Positions 45,065 through 54,140 are shown, counted from the stretch's first letter. The stretch is 64,000 nt of DNA from Janthinobacterium sp. PAMC25594 (GCF_019443505.1 NZ_CP080377.1:2356001-2420000); one strand, 5' to 3'. The notes: a model not told the origin generated them from the sequence alone. Program-made: numbers and translations.

Positions 45065-45412
45065 ATGTCTACAATCCGCTTGAGCCTTGCCCTCCTGGCC
45101 GCCGCCAGCGTGCTGCCAGCGGGCGTATCGGCGGTGCAGCGCCAACCGTATATTGTGCAACTGTGTGTGCAATTGACCCCGCTGCCCGACGCGGCGCAGC
45201 GGGAAGCGGGACGGCGCACCGTGCTGGCGCTGATACCCGATGCCACGGTGCAATACCAATATACGGCCGCGCTGAACGGCTTTGCCGCCCTGCTGACGCC
45301 AGCCGAGGTCAAGCGCCTGCGCGCCAGCCCCCTCGTCGCGCGCGTTTCCCCCGATACCGAAGAGCATGTCAATGACAGGGGCGCGCGCAGCGTGCCCGAT
45401 GCGCAGCGCTGA
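45065..45412 (+). CDS. Free-standing I9 inhibitor / propeptide-like secreted protein
   Basis: 115 residues from ATG 45065, preceded by GAAGGA. MSTIRLSLALLAAASVLPAG then VSAVQ is a signal peptide. The mature ~90 residues match a subtilisin propeptide (inhibitor I9): QPYIVQL, then LALIPDATVQYQYTAALNGF, AALLTPAEVKRLRASPLVAR and VSPDTEEHV. No protease domain follows; the frame stops. It could be an inhibitor or intramolecular-chaperone-like partner of a secreted subtilase encoded elsewhere. Divergent from gspG. Confidence 0.78.
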   Translation: MSTIRLSLALLAAASVLPAGVSAVQRQPYIVQLCVQLTPLPDAAQREAGRRTVLALIPDATVQYQYTAALNGFAALLTPAEVKRLRASPLVARVSPDTEEHVNDRGARSVPDAQR

Positions 45413-45441
45413 AGCCTGGCCCGGGCCGGCAGAGCCGGTGC

Positions 45442-46080
45442 TTACGCCACTGGCAGGCGCTGGCGGCGGCGCAAGGCAAAGCCGATCAGCGCCAGGCCGC
45501 CCGTCAGCATCATCCATTCCGACGCCTCCGGCACGGCCGATATCGACGCGATGCTGGCATAGGTGCTGCCGGCGATGCTGGCGGGCAAGCCGCCATTGAC
45601 CGGCGTCAGTTCGAATTGCAGCAAGTTGCCATTCGCGTTGCCCATGTAGGACATGCCGGTGTAGTCGAGCATGCCCACGCCAAACGTCGTGCCCGCGTTG
45701 CCGGCCGTGTTCAGGAAGTCGCCGCCGAAGACCACGTTGAATGCGAACTTGCCGCCCAGGGTCACGTTGTGAAACCAGTCGTTGTAGGCGCCGCTATTGC
45801 CGAAGGTCAAGGTGCCCGGCACGCTGCCGCTGACATTGCCTTCCTGCGACGCCAGCGCGCCGAACGCGCCCGAGAAGTTGCTCAAGGTGGCACTGGCGCC
45901 CGGTGCGGAGCTGTTGCCGGCGATAAAGGCAAAGTCGAGGAAGCCGGCGCCCGAGAACTGGCGCGTGTCGATTTCCACGTGGTAACTGAGCGTGTCCGCC
46001 AGCGCCAGGCTGGAGCTGCCAGCAAGCAAGGCGGCCAGCACGGCGCGGCACAGGGTACGGTTGAGTGTCGTTGTCAACAT
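45442..46080 (-). CDS. PEP-CTERM protein, NF038129-like
   Basis: 212 residues. Signal peptide to about residue 29 (LLAGSSSLALADTL), then a beta-sandwich-type domain starting YHVEIDTRQFSGAGFLDFAF, with a glycine-rich GNSGAYNDWFHNVTLGGKF stretch. C-terminal sorting signal VPEASEWMMLTGGLALIGFA then LRRRQR; PEA replaces PEP, a common variant. It lies 10 bases after the nuclease gene on the same strand and is probably co-transcribed. Function unknown. The family name is from memory. Confidence 0.82.
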   Translation of the reverse strand: MLTTTLNRTLCRAVLAALLAGSSSLALADTLSYHVEIDTRQFSGAGFLDFAFIAGNSSAPGASATLSNFSGAFGALASQEGNVSGSVPGTLTFGNSGAYNDWFHNVTLGGKFAFNVVFGGDFLNTAGNAGTTFGVGMLDYTGMSYMGNANGNLLQFELTPVNGGLPASIAGSTYASIASISAVPEASEWMMLTGGLALIGFALRRRQRLPVA

Positions 46081-46090
46081 GATGGTGTCC

Positions 46091-49000
46091 TCAGAAGTTG
46101 CCGGCGTAGATGCTGGCGGAATAATGGATCGTCACTTTCGACGGATTGCTGAAGCTGACGGCAACCGAAGCCGTCGCGCCCGGCGCCAGGCTGGCCCCGT
46201 TCACCGTGACGTAGGGGGCGCCCGCATGGCTGCCCGTGGCGTTGCTCAGGCTGATGCCCGCCGGCAAGCCGCCGAACACCACCTGGAACGGGCCGCTCAA
46301 GGCGCTGCGGCCCGTGTTGGTGAACGAGAACGTGCCCGTGTACTTTTGCGTCGCGCGGTTGAACGTCAGGCCCGAGCTGGCTTGCGCCACGGCGGCCGTG
46401 ATGTCGCGGTAGGCGGGCTGCAAGTCCAGGCTGACGACGACGGGGTCGTGGTCCGAGGCGCGGTACGGCAAGGCGTTGTACAAGTCTTGCGGCTTGGCCG
46501 CATCGATGCTGTAGTCGATCACTTCCGGCTCGTCGGCATTGACATGCCACTCGGCCACGCCGACCACTTGCGGGCTCAGTGCGGCGCTGGCCAGCGCATG
46601 GTCGAGGTAGCCGCTCTGGCCGCCAAACACATACGAATACGGCATGCCGGACGGACGCACGAAACGCTCGAGTTCATTCACGAAGCCGGCGCCCGTGATG
46701 ACCTGGATCGGGTCTTCCGCGCCATACGAGTTCAAGTCACCAATGACGAGCACGTCCGCGTCGCCGGCAGCGGCTGCCACTTGCGGCACGAAACTGCCCA
46801 CCAGCCGCTGCGCCTGCTGCACGCGCGTGGCGTTCCAGCAACTCTGGCTATCGTTCTGGTCCGCGTCCAGCCCGCCGGACGGGCAACTGCCCTTCGACTT
46901 CAGGTGATTGACGATCAGCGAGAATTTCTCGCCATTGCCGGCGCGGAAGGTTTGCGCCATCGGCGGACGGTTGTTGATGGCGTTGGCATCCGACAAGGCG
47001 CCGCCCACCAGGCCCAGCTTGGCCGGCTTGTAGATCATCGCCACGCGGATGGCGTCCGTGCCGGTCGCGGCCGGCTTCGGCACCACGGCGTAGGTGACGC
47101 CGCCGATGGCAGCGTTGAGCTGCTCGACCAGGTAGGTGACGGCCGTTTCGCCATTGTTCTGGATTTCCATCAAGCCCACCACGTCCGCGTCGATGGCTTT
47201 CAGTTCGGCGACAATCTTGTCGCGCTGGCGCACGAATTCCGCTAGGTTGTCGGCACCGCGGCAATTGCTCTTGCTGGTCGACGTGCCCAGGGTACAGCCC
47301 TGCCCCGTCTGGCCAAACACGTTGCTGCCATTCGTAAAGGTCGTGAAGAAATTGAGCACATTCGCGCTGGCCACCTTGACGTTGCCTGCCGCCAATTCCG
47401 GCGCGCCGCCGCGCGGGTTATCACGCGAAAACTGCGGCGCTTGCGTCGGCTGCAGTTTGTACGCGGCGCCACCACCGCCGATGGTGCCAAAATCGACCAC
47501 CCCCGTCAGGTCGGCGACCGTATCGCCGCTGCGCACGGTGCCATCCTGGCCGATATACGGTATCGTCGGCGGTGCAACGAAGATGCCATCATCAAGCACG
47601 ATCAGGTTGTTCGCATTGGCCGCGATCAAGGCTTGCGCTTCGGCGGAGCCGGCAGGGTAACGGTTGGTCGGCACTTCGCGCCGTCCGGCCGACAGGGTCA
47701 ATTCGCCGCGCGCGCCCAGGTAGGCGTTCTGCGACACGGTCAACGGTTGCGTGAAGCGCACCAGCATGCCTTCCACGGCCGCCAGGTTGTCGTTGGGCAA
47801 GGTCACATTCGTCGGCACGACGGCGTGGCCCGCGCTTTGCGTGAGGATGGCCGTCACGTCTTTCAATTCCGTGTAGGAATTTTTTGCGCCCGTGGGCGTG
47901 TATTCAAACACCGTGCCCGTCACGCGCACCAGTTCGCCTGGCTGCACCGTGGTGCCGGTATTGCCCGAGTAGACAAAGATGCCGTCCGACGTCGATGGGT
48001 CGCCGTCGCCGGCCGCATCCTGGATGAAGAAGCCGGTGCCCACTTTCAGTGTCACCACGCCTTCGCTTGTCTGCACGGAATTGGCGTACGGGCTGGCCGC
48101 GCCGCTGCCCTGAATTTGCGGAATCGTGTGGCTGATGGCCGCCAGGCCCTGCACGGCCACGTCCACCTTGCACGAGGCTGTCTGCTGCTGGTCGTTGCTG
48201 AAACTGACGATGACGGGATAATTGCCCACCGGCACGCCAGCAGCCACCAGCAGGCTCACGCTGGCGCTTTCGCCAGGCACGCCGGCAGCGCTGAAACTGG
48301 CCAGGCTGATGCCAGCCACGGCGGGCGAACTCAAGATCGCGGCATTCACGACGCCATCGACATCGGAAGCGCGCAGCACGGCGTTGCCGCCATTGCCCAC
48401 GGCCAAGGCCAGGCTGGCGGGGCAGCTGGTGATGATCTGGTGCACCACGGGGCCGCCGCAGGCATGGCGCGGCGAGGCCGTGTTGCGCGGCGTCACGCTG
48501 CCGCTGGCGAAGTCCAAGCCATTGTCGTCCGTATCGCTGCAGCCGCCGTTCGCGCGCGCAATCGACAGGGTGTTCGATGGTGCGGGCGCCACATTGCCCT
48601 CGAAACCGTTGGCCGTGCCGAAGCCGACCAGGTCGATGACGGCTGCGCCCGTCGGGTTGACCACCGTTTGCGCCGTCTTGCTATTGCTCAACAACACCTT
48701 GCCCGCCGTGCCCGACATGGCCAGGCTGCCCGCGGCATCGGGCGTGGGCAAGTCCTGCGTGCCGCCCGCGCCCTTGGCTTGTTGCACCAGCAAATACTGG
48801 CCCGCTTGCAAATCGATAGCCGGCAAGGCCGTCACTGCCCAGCTGCTGCCGGTGGCGGAAGCATATTGCACGCTCCAGTTGCTCAGGTTCACGGGACTGG
48901 CGCCACGGTTGAACAGTTCGATGAAATCGTTGCGGTATAGCGCCCCCGTATTGCCGCCACCACCATACACCTGGCTGATGACGATATCGGAAGCGGCCAG

Positions 49001-49114
49001 TGCCGGCATGCCCAGCGACGACAGCAAGCCCGCCATGAGGGTCAGGCGCCACGGCGCGGCGCGCAGGGACCGCCCGGCTGATGCAGGGTGAGCCGGAGTG
49101 TAAGTATTTTTCAT
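46091..49114 (-). CDS. ExeM/NucH-type extracellular endonuclease
   Basis: 1007 residues from ATG 49114 (MKNTYTPAHPASAGRSLRAA). Signal peptide ends near LGMPALAA; next is a lamin-tail domain (DIVISQVYGGGGNTG... IELFNRGASPVNLSNWSVQY), a central OB-like region, then an endonuclease/exonuclease/phosphatase domain with KVASANVLNFF, GLMEIQNNGE, VIGDLNSYGAEDP, GYLDHALAS and ASDHDPVVV. The C-terminal ~110 residues look like a beta-domain (LTFNRATQKYTGTFSFTNTG). It should degrade extracellular DNA and may release biofilm. No PEP-CTERM tail, so it is likely secreted. Confidence 0.9.
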   Translation of the reverse strand: MKNTYTPAHPASAGRSLRAAPWRLTLMAGLLSSLGMPALAASDIVISQVYGGGGNTGALYRNDFIELFNRGASPVNLSNWSVQYASATGSSWAVTALPAIDLQAGQYLLVQQAKGAGGTQDLPTPDAAGSLAMSGTAGKVLLSNSKTAQTVVNPTGAAVIDLVGFGTANGFEGNVAPAPSNTLSIARANGGCSDTDDNGLDFASGSVTPRNTASPRHACGGPVVHQIITSCPASLALAVGNGGNAVLRASDVDGVVNAAILSSPAVAGISLASFSAAGVPGESASVSLLVAAGVPVGNYPVIVSFSNDQQQTASCKVDVAVQGLAAISHTIPQIQGSGAASPYANSVQTSEGVVTLKVGTGFFIQDAAGDGDPSTSDGIFVYSGNTGTTVQPGELVRVTGTVFEYTPTGAKNSYTELKDVTAILTQSAGHAVVPTNVTLPNDNLAAVEGMLVRFTQPLTVSQNAYLGARGELTLSAGRREVPTNRYPAGSAEAQALIAANANNLIVLDDGIFVAPPTIPYIGQDGTVRSGDTVADLTGVVDFGTIGGGGAAYKLQPTQAPQFSRDNPRGGAPELAAGNVKVASANVLNFFTTFTNGSNVFGQTGQGCTLGTSTSKSNCRGADNLAEFVRQRDKIVAELKAIDADVVGLMEIQNNGETAVTYLVEQLNAAIGGVTYAVVPKPAATGTDAIRVAMIYKPAKLGLVGGALSDANAINNRPPMAQTFRAGNGEKFSLIVNHLKSKGSCPSGGLDADQNDSQSCWNATRVQQAQRLVGSFVPQVAAAAGDADVLVIGDLNSYGAEDPIQVITGAGFVNELERFVRPSGMPYSYVFGGQSGYLDHALASAALSPQVVGVAEWHVNADEPEVIDYSIDAAKPQDLYNALPYRASDHDPVVVSLDLQPAYRDITAAVAQASSGLTFNRATQKYTGTFSFTNTGRSALSGPFQVVFGGLPAGISLSNATGSHAGAPYVTVNGASLAPGATASVAVSFSNPSKVTIHYSASIYAGNF

Positions 49115-49210
49115 GAAAATTCCTGGTGGAAATTTAAAGTTCCGGTCTGCCAATACAAGCAGGCGGCGCTGAATTTCAGGCAATAACATTAGCCAACTAA
49201 ATAGTCTTTT

Positions 49211-49250
49211 TACTATCAGATGATAGTAATATTCAAGCGTGACCGCTTGA
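49211..49250. promoter_or_regulatory. Two adjacent palindromes upstream of the nuclease gene
   Basis: TACTATCA-GA-TGATAGTA (49211-49228) and TCAAGCG-TGAC-CGCTTGA (49233-49250), both perfect, four bases apart and about 100-135 bases before the nuclease start. They look like operators for dimeric regulators. Confidence 0.45.
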
Positions 49251-49428
49251 TGACAAAAGTTGACTGGAATGCATGCACTTTGCACGTACAGGAATGCCAA
49301 GCTGGACTATCACACAATATTTTGTTGCATAAAAGTATGCATAAATGTATGAATTGATAATAAAAATAAACTATGGGAAATTGCGTAGAGTGCAAGTATG
49401 CTACCATTTGTTTGCGCTAGATAAACAT

Positions 49429-49460
49429 CTGGCGGCAAACAGACTCTCAGTTGCCGCCAG
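49429..49460 (+). promoter_or_regulatory. 10-bp leader hairpin before the PEP-CTERM gene
   Basis: CTGGCGGCAA and TTGCCGCCAG pair perfectly across a 12-base loop, 45 bases before the ATG at 49505. No T-run. It may stabilise the 5' end or regulate translation. Confidence 0.45.
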
Positions 49461-49504
49461 CAGCCACGGCAACGGGCAAACAGCAGGGATAGGAAAGATT
49501 GATC

Positions 49505-50290
49505 ATGAGAAAAAATAGTTACCCTTCATACTCAACACTGTTGCTTGCAGGATCTCTGCTGCTGCCTCTGCTGCCGGCCCAGGCGAATACCTACGCTGGT
49601 TACTATGTCAATCCGCAAGCCGTGCCGCCTGGCAAAAAACCGAATTGCTCGCAGTCCATGCAAGATGGAAACACGAAAGAAGCGCAGGGCCAGGGCGCAT
49701 CCGGCGTCAGCATGGAAGGCGTGAGCAGCCCGTGCAGCCTGTCCAATGGCGATATCAATTACGATGAATTCAAGAATGATGGCGTCGGTCCCGGCGCGGT
49801 CAGCAGCATCGGTGACGATGCCGCCTATCACCGCAGCCTGCCCAGCGACGATGCCAAGACCGGCGTAAAACGCTTGCCATCGGATGCGCTGGAGTTCAGC
49901 AGCGTGAGCAGCCGTCCGCTCGCTTCCATACCTGGCGCCTTGACCAGCACGGGCACGGACAGTTTCAATGCGGCATCAACGTTGCAGCCATTCGCGCCGG
50001 CTGGCCTGGTCGGCTGGCCTGCGGCGAGTGCTGGCGGCACCGAACGCCTGGCAGCTGCCAGCTTCGTCAGCCCCGACGCCACTGGCGGCGCTTCCGGCGA
50101 CCCTGGCGTGTTTGGCACCAATCCGACCGTCGCGAGCGTAACGCCGCCCGTCGTGACACCTCCGGTAGTGACGCCACCGGTGGTGACGCCGGTCGATCCG
50201 AATATCCCGGCCATCCCGGAAGCGTCCACCTGGGCCATGCTGCTGGCCGGACTGGCCCTCGTCAGCCTGGCGCTGCGCCGCCGCAGCTAA
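49505..50290 (+). CDS. PEP-CTERM protein with PPVVT repeats
   Basis: 261 residues from ATG 49505 (AGGAAAG upstream); a TTG at 49499 is an alternative. Signal peptide SYSTLLLAGSLLLPLLPAQA. The mature part has NTYAGYYVNPQAV at its start, two cysteines (NCSQ and PCSL), a long Ser/Gly/Ala-rich low-complexity region and a threefold repeat TPPVV just before the sorting signal. The C-terminus IPEASTWAMLLAGLALVSLA then LRRRS is a PEP-CTERM variant (PEA). No family domain recognised. Its stop is six bases from the convergent TIGR03790 gene. Confidence 0.82.
   Translation: MRKNSYPSYSTLLLAGSLLLPLLPAQANTYAGYYVNPQAVPPGKKPNCSQSMQDGNTKEAQGQGASGVSMEGVSSPCSLSNGDINYDEFKNDGVGPGAVSSIGDDAAYHRSLPSDDAKTGVKRLPSDALEFSSVSSRPLASIPGALTSTGTDSFNAASTLQPFAPAGLVGWPAASAGGTERLAAASFVSPDATGGASGDPGVFGTNPTVASVTPPVVTPPVVTPPVVTPVDPNIPAIPEASTWAMLLAGLALVSLALRRRS
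50141..50185. repeat. Three 15-bp tandem repeats coding for TPPVV
   Basis: Period-15 units ACRCCNCCNGTNGTG at 50141, 50156 and 50171. Third-position differences between units show the repeat is conserved as protein rather than as recent DNA slippage. Confidence 0.75.
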
Positions 50291-50296
50291 TACCTG

Positions 50297-51358
50297 TCAG
50301 CGTCGGTATGGCGTACTCAACGGTTCGCCGATGAAGATGCCCTGCGCCGGCCAGGCCACGCTCTTCCAGTAAGCCTCGATCGCCGTATCGCCGGACAGAT
50401 AGCGCTGCAGCAGCACCGTCGGTTGCGGAAACTTCTGCCAGTAATTACACGGTTCGCTAACGCTGCCATAACTGGCCGTGGCACCCGCCTCGAGCCAGCG
50501 CAAGCTGCTCATCTGCCCCGTTCCCAACAAGTCGCCGCCATACGACGTCAAATGATCGGCCAGCGCGCCCGCTGCAAACTTGAGCGTGTCAAGCTTGGCC
50601 ACGCGCGCCATGCCCGTCTGGTAGACCATGATGTCCGTTGCGCCGTCGAGCTCGTCGGCGCGCAGGCGCTTGATGTTCAGTTTTTTTGTCGGCAAACGTC
50701 CTGCCGGCGGGAAAAACGGCGCACGGCTGTTGCGCGCCGTTTCACCGGTCGTCAAATAATACGCATTCGCTTCCTGCAGGCGAAAACCGGCGCTGACGCC
50801 ACGCTCGATCAGCTCGCGCGCCTGCGCCACCGATTCGGTGGGCAACAGCATGCTCAGGCGCATCTTGTATTGCGCATACGGCAGGCCGTGCGCGGCATTG
50901 AAATAGGGACTGGGCTGGCCCGCGCCGCAGCTGCGTGCACACAGTCCCGCATCGATGCCCAAGGTGTAGGCGGAAGTGATGGAATTGCATTCGACGGCGT
51001 ACGGCGCCGTCCAGACCATCAGCACGGCCTGGATTTCAGGGCTGAGCTGGCTGTCGATCTGCTTTTTCAGAGTAGCGAACTCGACGGCGCTGAGCTTGTG
51101 CGGACGATTGGCGATGCGCACGTGAACGATATTGGCAGCCGGTATATTGCGCGCCTGCCGATAATAGTCGGCGATGGCCACGCTATTGGGCTCATCGTCG
51201 TTGACCACCAGCGCCAGCTGCCCGGCCGATAGCGCCGGCGACATGGCGGGGGCGACAAACTGGGCGCGGGCGTCGGCCTGCACCAGGACGCTGGCGAGCA
51301 AGGGTAAGAGCAGGTATTTCAAAGCGGAGAGACTGGCCTGTACTGGTCGAAGGGGCAA
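50297..51358 (-). CDS. TIGR03790 family secreted protein
   Basis: 353 residues from TTG 51358; an in-frame TTG just ahead of KYLLLPLL (residue 14) is an alternative. Signal peptide region LKYLLLPLLASVLVQADARA. The family signature is visible: LALVVNDDEPNSVAIADYYR, IPAANIVHVRI, QAVLMVWTAPYAVECNSITS, and a late YGSVSEPCNYWQKFPQP with a cysteine. The family is recalled from genomes with exosortase and PEP-CTERM proteins; its function is not known. It converges with the PEP-CTERM gene at 49505. Confidence 0.8.
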   Translation of the reverse strand: MPLRPVQASLSALKYLLLPLLASVLVQADARAQFVAPAMSPALSAGQLALVVNDDEPNSVAIADYYRQARNIPAANIVHVRIANRPHKLSAVEFATLKKQIDSQLSPEIQAVLMVWTAPYAVECNSITSAYTLGIDAGLCARSCGAGQPSPYFNAAHGLPYAQYKMRLSMLLPTESVAQARELIERGVSAGFRLQEANAYYLTTGETARNSRAPFFPPAGRLPTKKLNIKRLRADELDGATDIMVYQTGMARVAKLDTLKFAAGALADHLTSYGGDLLGTGQMSSLRWLEAGATASYGSVSEPCNYWQKFPQPTVLLQRYLSGDTAIEAYWKSVAWPAQGIFIGEPLSTPYRR

Positions 51359-51485
51359 GAAACGCTTGCGGCATGTTACTAATCTACCTTGAAAGACTTT
51401 GCTTTACCAAGCGATATTGCCGGAAAATGCCGCTCGATGAAGACCTCCGAACGCCAGAACCGTCGTCCTGGCGCTGCATGCGTGC

Positions 51486-52904
51486 CTAGACGCGTTTGTA
51501 GACATCTTCGTAGCGCACGATATCGTCTTCGCCCAGGTAGCTGCCGGACTGCACTTCGATCAGGTGCAGCGGCAGGCGGCCGGGATTTTCCAGGCGATGC
51601 GTCATGCCGATAGGAATGTAGGTCGACTGGTTTTCACTCAGCAACTTGACTTCATCGCCGCACGTCACCTGCGCCGTGCCGCTGACGACGATCCAGTGTT
51701 CAGCGCGGTGATGATGCATCTGCAGGGACAGCTTGCCGCCAGGATTGACCGTAATGCGCTTGACCTGGAAACGGTCGCCCAGGTCGATGCCTTCGTAGCA
51801 ACCCCATGGGCGATACACCTTGGTGTGCTGCAAATGCTCGGTACGGCCCGTGCTTTGCAAGTGGGAAACCACTTGCTTGACGCGCTGTACCTGGTCCTTG
51901 TGCACCACCAGCACGGCGTCCGCCGTTTCCACCACGACCACGTCCTGCACGCCGATCAGCGCCACGATGCGGCTTTCGGCGCGCACCAGCGAATTGCTCA
52001 CGTCGTCCAGGTACACATCGCCGCGCACGGCATTGCCGGCTGCATCGCGCGGCAAGACCTCGCGCAGCGCGGACCAGGAGCCCACGTCGCTCCAGCCGAT
52101 ATCGGCCGGCACGACCACGGCGCGGCTCGTGTGTTCCATCACGGCATAATCGATGGAGTCGGCGGGACAGGCGGCGAACTCCTTCTCGCTCAGGCGACAG
52201 AAATCGAGGTCGCGGTAAGCCAGGCGCACTGCCGCTTCGGTGGCGCTGGCCATGGCGGGCTGGAATTGCGTCAATTCCTGCAAATAGCTGGCGGCGCTGA
52301 AGAGAAACATGCCGCTGTTCCAGAAGTAGTCGCCGCTGGCAACAAAGCCGGCCGCGGTCGGCGCATCGGGTTTTTCCACGAAACGGTCGATCTGGTAGCA
52401 CGCTTCGCTGCCCGCGATGGCTGCGCCGCGACGGATGTAGCCATAACCTGTTTCCGGCGCCGTCGGCACGATGCCGAAGGTGGCCAGCGCGCCTTGCGAG
52501 GCGGCCTGGAGCGCATTGTCGATGGCCGCATGAAAGGCCGCCCGGTCTTCAATGACGTGATCGGCAGGCAACACCAGCATGATGGCTTGCGGGTCGAGCG
52601 CTTGCAAATACCAGGCGGCGGCGGCGACGGCCGGCGCCGTGTTGCGGCCCGCCGATTCGAGCATGATGGCCAACGGTTCGATGGCGATATCGCGCATCTG
52701 CTCGGCCACCAGGAAACGGTGCTCGTCGCCACAAATCAGCAGCGGTGCCATCATCTCCGGCCAGCCAGCCAGGCGCAGCGCCGTTTCCTGCAGCATGGTT
52801 TTGTCGGATACCAGCGGCAACAGCTGCTTGGGCAGCGCTGCGCGCGACAGGGGCCAGAGGCGGCTGCCGGCGCCGCCGGACAGGATGACGGGATAAATCT
52901 TCAT
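51486..52904 (-). CDS. manC: Mannose-1-phosphate guanylyltransferase / mannose-6-phosphate isomerase
   Basis: 472 residues. Bifunctional type II PMI-GMP enzyme giving GDP-mannose for polysaccharide. The nucleotidyltransferase motif VILSGGAGSRLWPLSRAALPKQLL is at the N-terminus (shown here in part) with FVEKPD near residue 185. The C-terminal cupin isomerase has RPWGCYEGIDLGDRFQVKR and HHHRAEHWIVVSG. Downstream neighbour of the sugar nucleotidyltransferase (16-base gap), so the last gene of the exopolysaccharide operon in this direction. Confidence 0.95.
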   Translation of the reverse strand: MKIYPVILSGGAGSRLWPLSRAALPKQLLPLVSDKTMLQETALRLAGWPEMMAPLLICGDEHRFLVAEQMRDIAIEPLAIMLESAGRNTAPAVAAAAWYLQALDPQAIMLVLPADHVIEDRAAFHAAIDNALQAASQGALATFGIVPTAPETGYGYIRRGAAIAGSEACYQIDRFVEKPDAPTAAGFVASGDYFWNSGMFLFSAASYLQELTQFQPAMASATEAAVRLAYRDLDFCRLSEKEFAACPADSIDYAVMEHTSRAVVVPADIGWSDVGSWSALREVLPRDAAGNAVRGDVYLDDVSNSLVRAESRIVALIGVQDVVVVETADAVLVVHKDQVQRVKQVVSHLQSTGRTEHLQHTKVYRPWGCYEGIDLGDRFQVKRITVNPGGKLSLQMHHHRAEHWIVVSGTAQVTCGDEVKLLSENQSTYIPIGMTHRLENPGRLPLHLIEVQSGSYLGEDDIVRYEDVYKRV

Positions 52905-52920
52905 GGTGGACGTCCTCTAT

Positions 52921-54066
52921 TTATTTCAATAATGCAAGTTCAACGGGGCTGCGGCGCTTGCTGCGCCGGTCGCGCGCGTTCGACCATTGATCGGTCAGGC
53001 ATTCGGACACGTGTTTCATGTCTCCGTTGCGGTCGACACTGTATTCCTTGAAGACGATAACTTCTTCCAGAGCAATGTTCTGCAGCACGCGCGTATATTC
53101 AAAAAGCACGCTGCGCACCACGCGCGCACCGGAACAGATATGGCTGCCATGACCGATCCAGGTGGGGCCGATGATGGTGGCGCCCGCCTCGATCTTGCAG
53201 CCCGAGCCGATATACACGGGCCCTTCGATGTGCGTGCCTTCCCACTCTATACTCGTATTCAAGCCCACCCATATGCCCTCTTCCAACTGTACACCAGGCA
53301 CGTCCATGTGGGCCACTTCCCCCATCATGACGCTTTGCGATACTTCCCAGTAATCCTTGATGTTGCCGATATCGATCCAGTTGAACGTGCGCGACTGGGC
53401 GTAGAAAGGCAAGCCTTTTTCTGCCAGCAGGGGAAACAAGTCCGAGCCGATGTCGAAGACCGTGTCCTTGGGTATCAAGTCCAGCACGGCAGGCTCGAAA
53501 ATATAGATGCCGGTGCTGACATGGTTCGACAGGGCCGTTTCCTGGCTGGGCTTTTCCTGGAACGCCTGGATGCGGCCATCCTTGTCGCTGACCACCACGC
53601 CATAGCTCGACACCTTGTCCCACGGCACTTCGCGCGTGATCACGCTGGCCAGCGCCCCCTTGCGGCGATGCTCGAACAGGGCCGACTGGATGTCGAGGTT
53701 GATCACCGCATCACCGCACAGGACGATGGTGGTATCGTCAAAAAAGCCGCCGAATTCCTGGATCTTCTTCATGCCGCCGGCCGAGCCTATCGGCTGTGGC
53801 ACCACCACGCCGGCATCGGTCATATAGCCTTCGAACGAGTAGCCGATCTGCACGCCATACTGATGGCCGTCGCCGAAATACTCTTCGATCTTTTCATGCA
53901 GGTAACTGACATTGACCATGATGTCGCGCACGCCATACTTGGCCAGGTGCTCGATCAGATAGGCCATCACGGGCTTGCCCAGGATGGGGATCATGGGCTT
54001 GGGTAAGTCATAGGTCAGCGGGCGCACGCGCGTCCCCTTTCCTGCGGCCAAAATCATTGCTTTCAT
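52921..54066 (-). CDS. Sugar-phosphate nucleotidyltransferase with LbH tail
   Basis: 381 residues from ATG 54066 (MKAMILAAGKGTRVRPLTYD), with TGGAGCG upstream. Nucleotidyltransferase domain with LPKPMIPILGKPVM and VLCGDAVINLD, then a left-handed beta-helix region (VGLNTSIEWEGTHIEGPVYI, AGATIIGPTWIGHGSHI). It resembles mannose- or glucose-1-phosphate nucleotidyltransferases; the sugar cannot be told. It probably supplies an activated sugar to the exopolysaccharide genes. A candidate sigma54 site is at 54141. Confidence 0.88.
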   Translation of the reverse strand: MKAMILAAGKGTRVRPLTYDLPKPMIPILGKPVMAYLIEHLAKYGVRDIMVNVSYLHEKIEEYFGDGHQYGVQIGYSFEGYMTDAGVVVPQPIGSAGGMKKIQEFGGFFDDTTIVLCGDAVINLDIQSALFEHRRKGALASVITREVPWDKVSSYGVVVSDKDGRIQAFQEKPSQETALSNHVSTGIYIFEPAVLDLIPKDTVFDIGSDLFPLLAEKGLPFYAQSRTFNWIDIGNIKDYWEVSQSVMMGEVAHMDVPGVQLEEGIWVGLNTSIEWEGTHIEGPVYIGSGCKIEAGATIIGPTWIGHGSHICSGARVVRSVLFEYTRVLQNIALEEVIVFKEYSVDRNGDMKHVSECLTDQWSNARDRRSKRRSPVELALLK

Positions 54067-54140
54067 TTCACGCTCCAATGTCAGTGGGGACGCCGAACTC
54101 TGCCTGCGCCTACCCGAAGCGATAGAATATCACCAATTTG

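Larger units (their letters stand above)
49115..49504. other. AT-rich divergent gap between nuclease and PEP-CTERM gene
   Basis: 390 bases, lower GC than flanks. Holds two neighbouring perfect palindromes (49211-49250), a near-sigma54 sequence at 49180-49196 with spacing one base too long, and a 10-bp hairpin in the leader of the plus-strand gene (49429-49460). No coding content. Confidence 0.55.

Noticed and set aside
49180-49196. TTGGC...TTGC sequence (minus strand) before the nuclease gene
   Set aside because: Good half-sites, but 11 bases between GG and GC instead of 10; sigma54 spacing is strict.
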